A stretch of 64,000 bases of DNA from Ralstonia sp. A12. GTDB taxonomy: Bacteria > Pseudomonadota > Gammaproteobacteria > Burkholderiales > Burkholderiaceae. Below are positions 24,263 to 32,503 of the stretch, in pieces; position 1 is the stretch's first letter; every line of letters begins with the position of its first letter. The translations under genes and the position numbers were made by a program. The notes under the pieces are model-generated. The model saw nothing but the letters and a program-made list of their open reading frames with translations. It was not told the DNA's origin and ran no database searches. The stretch spans positions 229,567 through 293,566 of the forward strand of contig NZ_JSZO01000008.1 in NCBI RefSeq assembly GCF_000801955.1, in the 5' to 3' direction.

Positions 24263-25476
24263 GCAATGAGCGCGCGACAGAAATCCTGAATGGCTGTGCA
24301 CGCTTGCCGCAAGGACGCATCATCAAGCGCATAGGCAATGCGAATGTACGACCCAAGCCCAAACGCACTGCCGTGCACGGTCGCCACACCTGCTTCGTCG
24401 AGCAACGCGTTGACCACAGCCTCGTCGCTGTCCAGGCGTGTACCCGCCAAGGTCGTCTTGCCGATCAGGCCTTGGCAGGATGCGAAGGCGTAGAACGCGC
24501 CTTGTGGCACTACGCAGTGCAAGCCCTGCGCCTGATTGAGCAGTTCGACCACCATATCGCGTCGGCGCTGGAACACCGCGCGAGACTGCTCAATGAAGTC
24601 CTGCGGCCCCGTCAACGCTGCCAAGGCCGCGTGCTGGGAGATCGTGCCTGCACCCGAAGTCTGCTGGCCCTGCAGCTTCTCCATTGCCTCAATCAGCCAG
24701 CTAGGCCCAGTGCCAAAGCCGATACGCCAGCCCGTCATCGCATAGGCTTTGGAGACACCGTTCATCGTCAGCACGCGCTCGCGCAGCCGGGGCTCGACCT
24801 GGGCGATGGTGAAGAACGCCAGATCGTCGAAGATCAGGTGCTCGTAAATGTCATCGGACAACACCAGCACGTCAGGATGATCAAGCAGGACACCCGCCAG
24901 CGCGAGAAGCTCCTCGCGCGTGTACACCGCCCCGGTCGGGTTGGAAGGCGAGTTCAGGATCAGCCAACGCGTTTTGCGCGTCAGTGCCTGCTCCAGCGCC
25001 TGCGGGGTCAGCTTGAAACCTGTCTCCGCACCGCACTCCACGATCACCGGGCGTGCGCCACAGAGTTGCACGATCTCGGGGTAGCTCACCCAGTACGGCG
25101 CTGGGACGATGACTTCGTCGCCTTCATTGAGCGTGGCCGCCAGCGCATTGAAAATCACCTGCTTGCCGCCGCTGCACACGAGCGTGTTACGCCAGTCGAC
25201 GTCCAGGCCATTCTCGCGCTGGAACTTGGCAGCGATCGCCTCGCGCAGCGCGCGCAGCCCTGCCACCTGCGTATAGCGGGTGTGGCCGGCACGGATGGCC
25301 GAGATACCGGCCTCACGCACGTGCTCGGGTGTATCGAAGTCCGGCTCCCCGGCACTCAGCGAGATGACGCTGGCACCGCTGGCACGCCGTGCCGCCACGC
25401 GATCCATCACGCGGTACGTGGCCGACGGTCGTGCGGCAGCCAGGAAGCGGTTCAATCCGTAGGCGGGATCGGTCAT
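24259..25476 (-). CDS. class I pyridoxal-phosphate aminotransferase (AspC-like)
   Basis: The 405-residue protein belongs to the aspartate/aromatic aminotransferase group (subgroup I-gamma). It has SAGEPDFDTPEH near the start, LNSPSNPTGAVY for cofactor contacts, the Schiff-base lysine in NGVSKAYAMTGWRIGFG and a C-terminal GSYIRIAYA with the carboxylate-binding Arg. It would convert an amino acid to its 2-oxoacid. Its stop and start overlap both neighbours, so it is tightly co-translated with an RraA-like aldolase gene upstream. That pairing suggests the 2-oxoacid made is cleaved by the aldolases. Confidence 0.88.
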   Translation of the reverse strand: MTDPAYGLNRFLAAARPSATYRVMDRVAARRASGASVISLSAGEPDFDTPEHVREAGISAIRAGHTRYTQVAGLRALREAIAAKFQRENGLDVDWRNTLVCSGGKQVIFNALAATLNEGDEVIVPAPYWVSYPEIVQLCGARPVIVECGAETGFKLTPQALEQALTRKTRWLILNSPSNPTGAVYTREELLALAGVLLDHPDVLVLSDDIYEHLIFDDLAFFTIAQVEPRLRERVLTMNGVSKAYAMTGWRIGFGTGPSWLIEAMEKLQGQQTSGAGTISQHAALAALTGPQDFIEQSRAVFQRRRDMVVELLNQAQGLHCVVPQGAFYAFASCQGLIGKTTLAGTRLDSDEAVVNALLDEAGVATVHGSAFGLGSYIRIAYALDDASLRQACTAIQDFCRALIA

Positions 25477-26117
25477 TGCGCTGTCCTCCAGCTCGTGAGG
25501 CCCATCAGTTCCAGCGTGCTCTTGCCTTGCTGCAAGGCACTCATCATCTTTGCCTCCTTGTCGGCGCGGACCTGACCTTGGGTGAGCGTCTGCGCGACGT
25601 GATCTGCGGGAATGACGAGCACGCCATCGTCGTCTGCCACCACCAAGTCACCGACGGCGACCGGTGTGCCAGTAAAGCTGATCGGCTGGCCGACTGACGG
25701 TGCGCTGGCCTTGATCGTGCCGCGCATGGAGATGCCACGGCTAAACACTGGAAAGCGTCGCGCGGTAAGTGCAGCGATGTCGCGCACGCCGCCATCAATG
25801 ACGAGGCCAACCACGCCGGCCGCCTCTGCTGCAACCGTCAGCACTTCGCCCCAATAGCCCGCGACGAAGCCGCCAGTCGAAATGACGAGCACGCTGCCGC
25901 GCGATACGCGCTCCATGGCAATGTGGATGGACAAGTTGTCGCCCGGCGAACATTCCAACGGGTAGGCCGGGCCAGCAATCGATGCGCCAGGCCATACCGT
26001 ACGGACGGCCGGATCGACCGCGCTCGTAGACAAGCCTGACGCTTCGAACAGCGTCGAGGTGCCGAGTTTGCGCGCCCGCTCCAGCAGCGCCGCGTCGTAG
26101 GTCTTGATCGTGCTCAT
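25473..26117 (-). CDS. RraA-like 4-hydroxy-2-oxoacid aldolase/decarboxylase (paralogue 1)
   Basis: The 214-residue protein belongs to the RraA/HMG-CHA aldolase family. The metal and substrate motif is intact (VVGLVIDGGVRDIAAL, with the Arg-Asp pair), and YWGEVLTVAA supplies the upstream glycine-rich loop. Family enzymes split 4-hydroxy-4-methyl-2-oxoglutarate or 4-carboxy-4-hydroxy-2-oxoadipate to pyruvate and often decarboxylate oxaloacetate. It is followed by the aminotransferase with a 4-base overlap. Kept active-site residues argue for a catalytic role, but the precise 4-hydroxy-2-oxoacid is unknown. Confidence 0.82.
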   Translation of the reverse strand: MSTIKTYDAALLERARKLGTSTLFEASGLSTSAVDPAVRTVWPGASIAGPAYPLECSPGDNLSIHIAMERVSRGSVLVISTGGFVAGYWGEVLTVAAEAAGVVGLVIDGGVRDIAALTARRFPVFSRGISMRGTIKASAPSVGQPISFTGTPVAVGDLVVADDDGVLVIPADHVAQTLTQGQVRADKEAKMMSALQQGKSTLELMGLTSWRTAQ

Positions 26118-26120
26118 GGT

Positions 26121-26807
26121 TCAGGCCTTGGATTGCAGCGTGTGATAACCCAGCGCAGCGCGGGCCTCGCCCAGCGCTTTGCCCTGTGCGATCTGCTCGC
26201 GGATGTGCGATTCGACTTCCTCAATCTGGCGGGCGATCTGCGCGACTTCGCGGGCACGGGCGCGCGGCACGATGACAACGCCGTTTGCGTCCGCAACTAC
26301 GATGTCGCGCGACGCGACACGCACGGTGCCGATACCGACCGTTGCGTTCACCGACTCGACCTGCACGCGGTCCTTACCGGTACGCATGAAGCGGCCTGCC
26401 GTGAACAGCGGGTAGTGATCGCCCAGCGCCTTGTTCACGTCGCGGCAGACGCCGTCAATCACCGTGCCGGCAATGCCGCGCAGCCCTGCGTACTGGGTCA
26501 TGATGTCGCCCCAGACCGTGCAGTCGGTGCGGCCGTCGTTGTCGATCACGACGACATCGCCCTCGGCCACGTCGTCGATGAAATCACCGACGGTGCCCGC
26601 CGGGACGCTGGCCGGCACGTACTTGACCGTGAAGGCCGGCCCGACCACGACCTGCGTGTAGTCGGCCAGCGGCATGATGCCCAGCGCCTGACCATGCAAG
26701 CCGAGCTTGTCCATGGCGTCCGAGACGCCGGGTGTGTCGAGGCCAGCAAACAGCGCGACCAGTTCCTGGTCCTCCGCGCGGGCCTTCTGTGGATTCGTCA
26801 TGTGCAA
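26121..26807 (-). CDS. RraA-like aldolase (paralogue 2)
   Basis: At 228 residues it is diverged from both neighbours but carries the same core: VWGDIMTQYAGLRGIAGTVIDGVCRDV, with the DG...RD residues that hold the metal, and a PAFTVKYVP strand. It lies 3 bp after paralogue 1 in map order and 30 bp from paralogue 3. Three adjacent paralogues may form a mixed oligomer or act on different stereoisomers. I see no loss of key residues. Confidence 0.82.
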   Translation of the reverse strand: MHMTNPQKARAEDQELVALFAGLDTPGVSDAMDKLGLHGQALGIMPLADYTQVVVGPAFTVKYVPASVPAGTVGDFIDDVAEGDVVVIDNDGRTDCTVWGDIMTQYAGLRGIAGTVIDGVCRDVNKALGDHYPLFTAGRFMRTGKDRVQVESVNATVGIGTVRVASRDIVVADANGVVIVPRARAREVAQIARQIEEVESHIREQIAQGKALGEARAALGYHTLQSKA

Positions 26808-26837
26808 CTCTCCAATCGAAGCATGTCTGTTGTCTGA

Positions 26838-27497
26838 TCAGCGGACCGCGATGGCCTCGAATTCCTTGTCGTGCATGACCTCGGCCACGGAGCGGCCGGC
26901 ACGCACGGCGGCCACCATGCCGTCCTGACGGCGCGCAATGCGCTCACCAAGGTCGAGCACCTCTTCGATGCGGACAGCAGGTACGAAGACCGTGCCGCAG
27001 CGGTCAGCGATCACGTAGTCGTTTTCGTGCACGGTGACGCCGGCCATCTGCACCGGCTTGCCGGAGTCGATCTGGATCACCCGGTTACGCGCGCTGATCA
27101 TCGTGATGCCGCGGCCATAGACCGGGTAGCCGATCGATTCGCTGCCCTCGATGTCGCGGCTCAGGCCATCGATGACCGAGCCGCGAACCTTCCTGGCAGT
27201 GGCCGCGTTGGCCAGGATGTCGCCCCAGCAGGAAATGCCATCCGCACCGCCGGCGATCACCAGTACGCGGTCGTCTGTCTCGATGGCATCAATGACAGGC
27301 GAAATCAGGTGCACCGTGGGCTTGGCATCCGCCTTGGGGCCGAGTTGGATGGTGCTCGCACGGCCGACGATCTTCGGGCAGTCCCACAGCGGGCGCAGGC
27401 CAACCGTTGCGCCCGGCAGGCCAAGAAAATCGAGCGCATCCGACACCGTGTTGGTATCGAGCGATGCGAGGCGTTCAAGGAGGGAGGTCTGGGTCAT
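26838..27497 (-). CDS. RraA-like aldolase (paralogue 3), first gene of the operon
   Basis: The 219-residue protein starts at MTQTSLLERLASLDT (27497); the longer upstream frame runs through the promoter and reads as non-protein. It has CWGDILANAATARKVRGSVIDGLSRDI, again with the catalytic DG...RD. As first gene after the divergent LysR promoter it should be the most strongly transcribed of the three. The substrate is unassigned. Confidence 0.82.
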   Translation of the reverse strand: MTQTSLLERLASLDTNTVSDALDFLGLPGATVGLRPLWDCPKIVGRASTIQLGPKADAKPTVHLISPVIDAIETDDRVLVIAGGADGISCWGDILANAATARKVRGSVIDGLSRDIEGSESIGYPVYGRGITMISARNRVIQIDSGKPVQMAGVTVHENDYVIADRCGTVFVPAVRIEEVLDLGERIARRQDGMVAAVRAGRSVAEVMHDKEFEAIAVR

Positions 27498-27564
27498 CAC
27501 GCTGGTTTCCGATCGCAGTGAGGCAATCGTGGTCTCAGCGGTCTGATATGTAAATTTCTCATTA

Positions 27565-27581
27565 CGTATCTGTCTGATACG
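27565..27581. promoter_or_regulatory. LysR box in the RraA-operon/lysR promoter
   Basis: CGTATC and GATACG flank TGTCT, a perfect 6-bp inverted repeat that also fits the classical T-N11-A LysR box. GTCTGATA occurs both here and at 27541-27548. The site lies 68 bp before the RraA operon start and 53 bp before the LysR ATG. Confidence 0.6.
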
Positions 27582-27633
27582 ATTTCCAGAACAGAGAGAA
27601 CACACCGCCATCCAGCAAGGAGACACATCCCAG

Positions 27634-28542
27634 ATGAGCAACGCGATTGACTTCAGGCTGATACGGCAGTTGTGGATGTTTCTCGTCGTGGCCGAGGAGC
27701 AGCACTTTGGGCGGGCGGCGAAGCGTCTGAACATGTCGCAACCGCCGCTCACCGAGCAGATCAAGGTGCTGGAGCAGTCGCTCAAGCTGCAACTGTTCTA
27801 TCGCTCCCGACGCGGGACCCAGCTCAGCCCTGCAGGCGCGGCCATCCTGCCTGCAGTCCGCCAGTTCGTGGGCCAGGTCGAGCGCCTGGAGCGCGTCGTG
27901 CGGGAAGTGGCCGCCGGCCAGTCCGGCGTGCTGCACGTCGGGGCCATTACGTCTGCGATGCTGGATACCGTCCCGCCCCTGCTGAACGCACTCAAGCGCG
28001 CGCATCCGAACCTGACGGTATTCGTGAGCGAAATCGATAGCGTCGAGGCCATTCCCGCCCTGGAAGCGGGCGAACTGGATATCGCCTTCGTCCGCCTGGA
28101 TGGTGAGCTAGGGAGCGGCATGGCGACGATGCCGCTGGCTGAAGACCGCCTCGCCGTGGCGCTGCCCAAGGACCATGCGCTGGCCGCGCTGCCAAGGGTG
28201 CGCCTGCAGTCGCTTGCTGATGAGCAACTGGTGATGTCGTCCCGACAGGTCAGCCCGGTCTACTTCGACATGCTGACCTCCATCTGCCGCTCGCACGGCT
28301 TGACGCCTCGCGTGATGCGCGAAGTGCGTTCGGTCACATCGCAGATTGCCTACGTCGGTTGCGGCCAGGGCGTCGCGCTGGTACCGGCGTCCATGCGCAA
28401 GCTGGCACCGGAGAACGTCGTCATTCGGCCATTGAAAGAGAAGGTGATGGTGCTGACAGCCGCGGCTGTCTGGAATACGAACCGCCACCATCCCATGGTC
28501 GATGAAGCGGTTTCGTGGTTGAAGCAACAGCACGGATGCTGA
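27634..28542 (+). CDS. LysR-family regulator of the RraA-aminotransferase operon
   Basis: The 302-residue protein begins MSNAIDFRLIRQLWMFLVV, with the helix-turn-helix in FGRAAKRLNMSQPPLTEQI and an effector domain from about residue 90, in the BenM/CatR-like style. AAGGAG lies about 12 bases before the ATG. It is divergent from the RraA operon, with a clear LysR box between. The inducer is probably the operon's substrate or a 2-oxoacid intermediate. Confidence 0.88.
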   Translation: MSNAIDFRLIRQLWMFLVVAEEQHFGRAAKRLNMSQPPLTEQIKVLEQSLKLQLFYRSRRGTQLSPAGAAILPAVRQFVGQVERLERVVREVAAGQSGVLHVGAITSAMLDTVPPLLNALKRAHPNLTVFVSEIDSVEAIPALEAGELDIAFVRLDGELGSGMATMPLAEDRLAVALPKDHALAALPRVRLQSLADEQLVMSSRQVSPVYFDMLTSICRSHGLTPRVMREVRSVTSQIAYVGCGQGVALVPASMRKLAPENVVIRPLKEKVMVLTAAAVWNTNRHHPMVDEAVSWLKQQHGC

Positions 28543-28801
28543 GGCGTGAACAGTTTGGTTGGGGTACCGAAAGGGGGCGCCTAGGACAAAGTGCTAAGCG
28601 TCGCTCGCGCAACGTCCGCGCACCACCAAAGCCGCTCTGAAGAAGCGATAGACTGCAGCGACGAGGTCGATGAACAGGACGTGACTTCCTGACGGCGAGG
28701 TTCCACATTCGTGCCCTTGCGACATCTGATTGAGTGGAGTGTTCAACGGGTAGGCATCCGCGCAAGCAAAGCCTTTTGCTGTGGCGGATCACGCCAGGAA
28801 A

Positions 28802-29542
28802 TCATGCGCCGTGCCACTCGCACAAGGCTTTGTTGACAAGTTCCTTCGGCAAGAACTCTTGTTCCAGGCGCCCCCTCTCTTGCGTCAGGAGATAAGCAAA
28901 GAAGGCTCCCTCGTCCAGAGTGAGCCCGTCGGGTATCCCGCCATCCACCGGAACCGGCTCGCACACCGCCAATTCCGGCGCGTATTGGTCAAAACAATCC
29001 TGGTCCATGAGCAATGCTGTCACGGATGGGATCGCCAGGCGCACCCTTGCAAGCATGCTCAGGCCCCAGGTGTCCATATCACCCCAATACGCTACCCGCT
29101 TACTGGTCAGCCACGCATCATGCACCCACCCCAGGCTCAATCCGGCGCCCAGAATCGCTACCGCGCCGGACAACTCCGGTAGCTGATGAAGAGATCGCTC
29201 GTTCTCGACAATGACAACATGACTTGCAACCGCGGCAAGCTGAAACAGTTCACTCGCCCTCACGCGCTGCTGGCGAAACGGCAACAACGCATCGCGCTGC
29301 TTGCGCGCAATCTCCAACTCCTGTCGGATCTGGGCGAGCGTATCGAACTCGGATGCAACCTCCAAAGCCCGCTGGAAGGCCGACCGATCGTCGAGCACCA
29401 GATCGCGGAACAGATCATCGATGCTGTTGAGCTGCTTCAGGCCCGCAGCGCGATTGAGCAGCGTAAAAGCATTCTCACCGACTTCAAAGAGGCGGCGCAG
29501 CTCGCCGATAAACGCCAAGCGTAAGCCGAAGCTTATCTGGAT
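28802..29542 (-). pseudogene. fused remnant of Wadjet subunits JetC and JetD
   Basis: One open frame joins two unrelated pieces. Its first half (GELRRLFEVGEN, SIDDLFRDLVLDD, RALEVASEFDTLAQI, ARKQRDALLPF) resembles the segment of the SMC-like subunit JetC/MksB after the ATPase head. Its second half (VVIVENERSLHQLP, AYWGDMDTWGLSMLARVR, ALLMDQDCF) is the Toprim-like DUF2220 domain of JetD/MksG, with the acidic metal ligands kept. The JetC head and coiled coil and the JetD N-terminus are missing, and the only start is a TTG, so an internal deletion is likely. Wadjet normally cleaves plasmid DNA; this piece cannot do so alone, though a residual nuclease activity is conceivable. Confidence 0.65.
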
Positions 29543-29657
29543 TCATCACAATAGCGAGATAGTCGACCCGTTCAACGGCGACGAGACCCAAGAACCGAAT
29601 GTTACGTGGGGATCGGCATTTGGTGGTAGGTGGAATCTGTGTGGTCCGACACGAGAA

Positions 29658-29738
29658 TTTCGTCTTCTGCAGGTGGTCGATCGACTTGTCGATTTCATCG
29701 ATCGCTGTCTGGAAGCGCCTGGAGGCAAGGTCGCCCGC
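29658..29738 (-). pseudogene. DUF2130-like C-terminal fragment
   Basis: In a different minus-strand frame from its neighbours, about 27 codons read SRRFQTAIDEIDKSIDHLQK, which matches the conserved coiled segment near the end of DUF2130 phage/island proteins. The reading quality drops on both sides. It is a short broken piece with no start of its own. Confidence 0.45.
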
Positions 29739-30232
29739 ATTGCACTTGCAAGCATGAGGTCAATCTTCAGCTTCTGGATTGGCTCACGGAGATTGCTTAA
29801 CAAGCTGTGGGCTTCTTCGAGCTTCTTCAGGGCTGGTCGGATACGAGGCAGTACTCGGTATCCATCGTTGGTACCAGCTTGCTCCAACAATGCTTTCGCG
29901 TGCTTCTGCTGATGGCGGTCAGCCGTTTGCAGGTTTGCGTTGGCTTGCTCCAGCGCCTCCTGTGCAAAGACGGGAATATGCCTAGCCCTGGTCCGGCGGC
30001 GCGCCGGCACGACTTCTGTCGCCGCGACCGTAGGTTGTTCTGCCGACCGGGATTCGGGCTCGTCCTCCCTGACCTCAGCAAGGTCCACTTTGGCGTGTTC
30101 GGCAGCATCAAGGGCCGTATACGTGGTCGACGGGACGAGTAGCTCCCATGATGCCGGACTGCGCAGTACGGCAAGCTCCCTCAAAGGAACAAATCCAGGT
30201 GGGTACTCCGGTGGCTTTCGGGGAGCGGTCAA
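29739..30232 (-). pseudogene. N-terminal fragment of an AAA-ATPase-like protein
   Basis: About 165 codons read as a charged, helical N-terminal region ending LREPIQKLKIDLMLASAMRA. That resembles the stretch just before the Walker A strand of Lon-like AAA ATPases found in mobile islands. The Walker motif never arrives: the frame switches into out-of-phase sequence near 29740. No ATG or ribosome binding site is evident at 30232, where only TTG is available. I call it a truncated pseudogene; the family assignment is tentative. Confidence 0.4.
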
Positions 30233-30540
30233 GATGTTTCTCCATACGCGAACTGGCGGCGTGTCGCCGCAGATGTCAGACCGGGTAAAGCCGGGACAAA
30301 TAGGGGCTGGGAATCAGCGCGCTATTCGCGTACGAGTTCGTCCAGACGGAACGAACGTGCGGCTGCCGAAACCGACCGCTAGGGTCGATTGGTGACGGCG
30401 AATGTCCTTGGCAGCCATGGAGATATGAGCGGTTGAGTCGATTCGTGCTATTACACAGTCAAACCATACACCATCGGGCGTTTGTGTGGTCCGCCGAAGA
30501 TGTGCAAAACTGAGAAAACCGAAGAGTTCGCGATGCATGC

Positions 30541-30876
30541 CTACCGAAGATCATCCCACGCGCGGCAGCGCTCTCCGACGGCTGGCTGGTACATGAACTC
30601 GTGGTCGCGCTCTTCCGGAAGCAGGCGCACCGCGTAGAACTTCGCACTCTCGAAGTCGCACCTAATGCTGATCGTGCTTCCGTGATGTAGTGAAACTTCC
30701 AGCTTCTTGGCCGCTTCATGGAAGAGCAGCCCTTTCACCTCACCTTGATCGAGCACAAAGTCAAAGCCACTCTGCACGGCCCGAAAAACGATCTTGCCGC
30801 CCTCGAATCCGATCCGCAACTCGCAAGCACTACACCCAGACTTACCGGTCGATCGATTCCGGCCACGAGACTTCAC
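30541..30876 (-). CDS. hypothetical protein
   Basis: The 111-residue frame has a basic start (KSRGRNRSTGK), a Cys pair (CSAC) and a beta-rich middle (GKIVFRAVQSGFDFVLDQGEV, broken by loops) ending near CRAWDDLR. I do not recognise a family. It lies within the fragment-rich segment and faces away from the XRE regulator at 30988 with a 111-bp gap, so it could be that regulator's target. The 30233-30540 stretch to its left has no supported gene. Confidence 0.45.
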   Translation of the reverse strand: MKSRGRNRSTGKSGCSACELRIGFEGGKIVFRAVQSGFDFVLDQGEVKGLLFHEAAKKLEVSLHHGSTISIRCDFESAKFYAVRLLPEERDHEFMYQPAVGERCRAWDDLR

Positions 30877-30940
30877 TGTACTCCCCCAAACTAACCGTAG
30901 CTATTGAGGCTCGACATCTTGCATGCCGAATGGATATGCC

Positions 30941-30970
30941 AATCATAGTATGTAGAATCATAGTGTGCAA
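30941..30970. repeat. two tandem 15-bp repeats before the XRE gene
   Basis: Units at 30941-30955 and 30956-30970 begin AATCATAGT and agree at 12 of 15 positions. They overlap the expected promoter of the XRE gene 18 bp downstream, which fits an operator for autorepression. Confidence 0.5.
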
Positions 30971-30987
30971 CGGCCGACATTTGCCGC

Positions 30988-31224
30988 ATGTCCGTTGCGC
31001 CACAGAACTGCCGTCTCGTCACCATATTCGCCGACAATGTTCGGCGCGAACGTCTTGCGCTCGGGCTGTCTCAAGAGGAACTTGCCGAGAGGGCCGGAAT
31101 ACATCGGACCTACGTTGGCATGCTTGAGCGCGCAGAAAAGAATGTGACCATCTACAACATTGAGCGCATCGCCGTCGCACTGAAAGTCGAGCCCTCGACT
31201 CTCCTGCAAAAACACCGGCTATAG
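30988..31224 (+). CDS. XRE-family DNA-binding regulator
   Basis: The 78-residue protein is a single Cro/C1-type helix-turn-helix: NVRRERLALGLSQEELAERA, then GIHRTYVGMLERAEKNVTIYNIERIAVALKV. It closely resembles controller proteins of restriction-modification systems and small island repressors. No restriction or methylase gene is beside it, so it looks stranded in a decayed island. Tandem repeats just upstream are the probable operator. The hypothetical gene at 30541 reads away from it and is the only intact neighbour. Confidence 0.85.
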   Translation: MSVAPQNCRLVTIFADNVRRERLALGLSQEELAERAGIHRTYVGMLERAEKNVTIYNIERIAVALKVEPSTLLQKHRL

Positions 31225-31580
31225 CATCTGGTATGCCGCGCCGCAGGTGTGCGCTGCTTCACCCTAGTTCTGAGTTGCTGCCGGCAAGGCAGCCTTAACA
31301 AGTAGCCCCGTCGTTTCTCCCCCCTCTCGCCAACCGTCCCTTTCCCAAGGGCAGCCAATTGATGTTGGAACACCCCAACGTCAGTCGACGGTTCATCGAC
31401 AACTCTGTAAGTAAACAACCCAACACCGCTCTTCACTTCAATAGTGATACTCAGTCCAAGAGAAGCGGCCATCCGCATCAACGGTTGATACCATCCCTCC
31501 GCGCTTAGGTGTCACATGGAGAGACATTGGCACCAGATTTGGAGAGCAGACTGGTGCCGACAGCCCTCCAATCCGCGGTT
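31225..31580. other. 356-bp stretch without a supported gene
   Basis: Two overlapping minus-strand frames (31152-31481 and 31438-31677) give protein-like words in places, for example ITIEVKSGVGLFTYRVVDEP, but neither has a start or family match. They may be pieces of one frame-shifted gene. Nothing else is visible. Confidence 0.35.
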
Positions 31581-31660
31581 GGTACAGACATTTTTGTACA
31601 GGTACAAACTTTTTTGTATTGGTATGGACTTTTTTGTACAGGTCCAGACTTTTTTGTACT
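31581..31660. repeat. four 20-bp tandem repeats with phased T-tracts
   Basis: Units start at 31581, 31601, 31621 and 31641. Each begins GGT and has the core ACWTTTTTGTA, so runs of five or six T recur every 20 bp, close to two helical turns. Such phasing predicts intrinsic curvature. The array ends 20 bp from the RidA stop codon, at the junction between the decayed island and the anthranilate operon. Confidence 0.8.
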
Positions 31661-31680
31661 CCGTCAGCAGAGATCATCGG

Positions 31681-32073
31681 CTAGTCCGGCACGACAGCCG
31701 TCACTTCAATCTCCACCTTCGCCCGATCCTCCACCAGCGCCGCCACCTCCACCGCCGTCATCGCAATGCTGAAACTGCCGATCAAGTCGCGGAAGGCCCG
31801 GCCGATTTCCGGATAGGCCTCAACGTAGGCCTTCTTATCGGTCACGTACCACGTCATGCGCACGATGTGCTCGGGCTTGGCACCGCCTTCGGCCAGCACC
31901 TCGACGATGTTCTGCAGCGCCTGGCGTACCTGGCCGCCAAGGTCATCGGTATGGAACACGCCCTGCGCATCCCAACCGATCATGCCTGCGACGAAGACCA
32001 TGCGCCCGCGCGCGGATACGCCATTGGCGTAGCCTTTCGGGCGCGGCCAGCCGGGAGGAAGCAGTACTTGCAT
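31681..32073 (-). CDS. RidA-family enamine/imine deaminase of the anthranilate operon
   Basis: The 130-residue protein starts at MQVLLPPGWPRPKGYANGV (32073) and has the YjgF/RidA pattern: GVSARGRMVFVAGMIGWDAQG, a QVRQALQNI helix and a C-terminal VEIEVTAVVP strand. RidA proteins hydrolyse enamines and imines to ketones and ammonia. Here it is last in an operon whose key enzyme produces an amino-substituted, non-aromatic CoA ester, so release of that amino group as ammonia is a specific and reasonable role. The longer upstream frame is not protein-like. Confidence 0.83.
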   Translation of the reverse strand: MQVLLPPGWPRPKGYANGVSARGRMVFVAGMIGWDAQGVFHTDDLGGQVRQALQNIVEVLAEGGAKPEHIVRMTWYVTDKKAYVEAYPEIGRAFRDLIGSFSIAMTAVEVAALVEDRAKVEIEVTAVVPD

Positions 32074-32086
32074 GATTGGGTTCCTT

Positions 32087-32503
32087 TTATTGTTGAACGC
32101 ACTCGCCCAGCGCCTGCCGCACATCCGGCGGCACCGCAATGGCGCGATGCGTATTGAGATCGGTAAACACCAGCACCTGCTGCGAGCGCACGCGCTGTTC
32201 ATCCCCCGCCCAGCAGTCGAGCGACAGTGACAGCGATTTGCCACCCAGCCGGTCCAGCCTCAGCTTGAACTGCACGTCGTCGCCCATGCGGCTGATGGCG
32301 CTGAACTCGCAGCCCAGCTTGACGATGGGCAGGCCGATGCGGCGCGGCCCCAGCATCTGCGCATATGAGATGCCCAGGCCATCGGTAAACCAGTCTTCGA
32401 CCAGCCCGTTGAACAGCACGAGGTACTGCGGAAAGTACACAATGCCGGCCGGGTCGCAGTGAGCAAAGCGGATGCGCGTCGTGCGCTCAAAGTGATACGT
32501 CAT
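32087..32503 (-). CDS. 4-hydroxybenzoyl-CoA-type thioesterase
   Basis: The 138-residue hot-dog protein has the motif RIRFAHCDPAGIVYFPQY, where the Asp of CDPAG is the expected catalytic residue in the 4-hydroxybenzoyl-CoA thioesterase family. The start at 32503 overlaps the ligase stop (ATGA). In this operon it may hydrolyse dead-end aromatic CoA esters to free CoA, or act on a pathway intermediate. Confidence 0.85.
   Translation of the reverse strand: MTYHFERTTRIRFAHCDPAGIVYFPQYLVLFNGLVEDWFTDGLGISYAQMLGPRRIGLPIVKLGCEFSAISRMGDDVQFKLRLDRLGGKSLSLSLDCWAGDEQRVRSQQVLVFTDLNTHRAIAVPPDVRQALGECVQQ

Noticed and set aside
30314..30538. 74-codon minus-strand frame beside the hypothetical gene at 30541
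   Set aside because: No ribosome binding site or recognisable pattern, and Arg-rich end. Not strong enough to call.
31581..31660. Tandem repeats as a CRISPR array
   Set aside because: Units are contiguous 20-mers without spacers and no cas genes are present.
31438..31677. 79-codon minus-strand frame across the tandem repeats
   Set aside because: The 20-bp period is not a multiple of three, so the repeat would not encode a repeated peptide. No start signal or family match.
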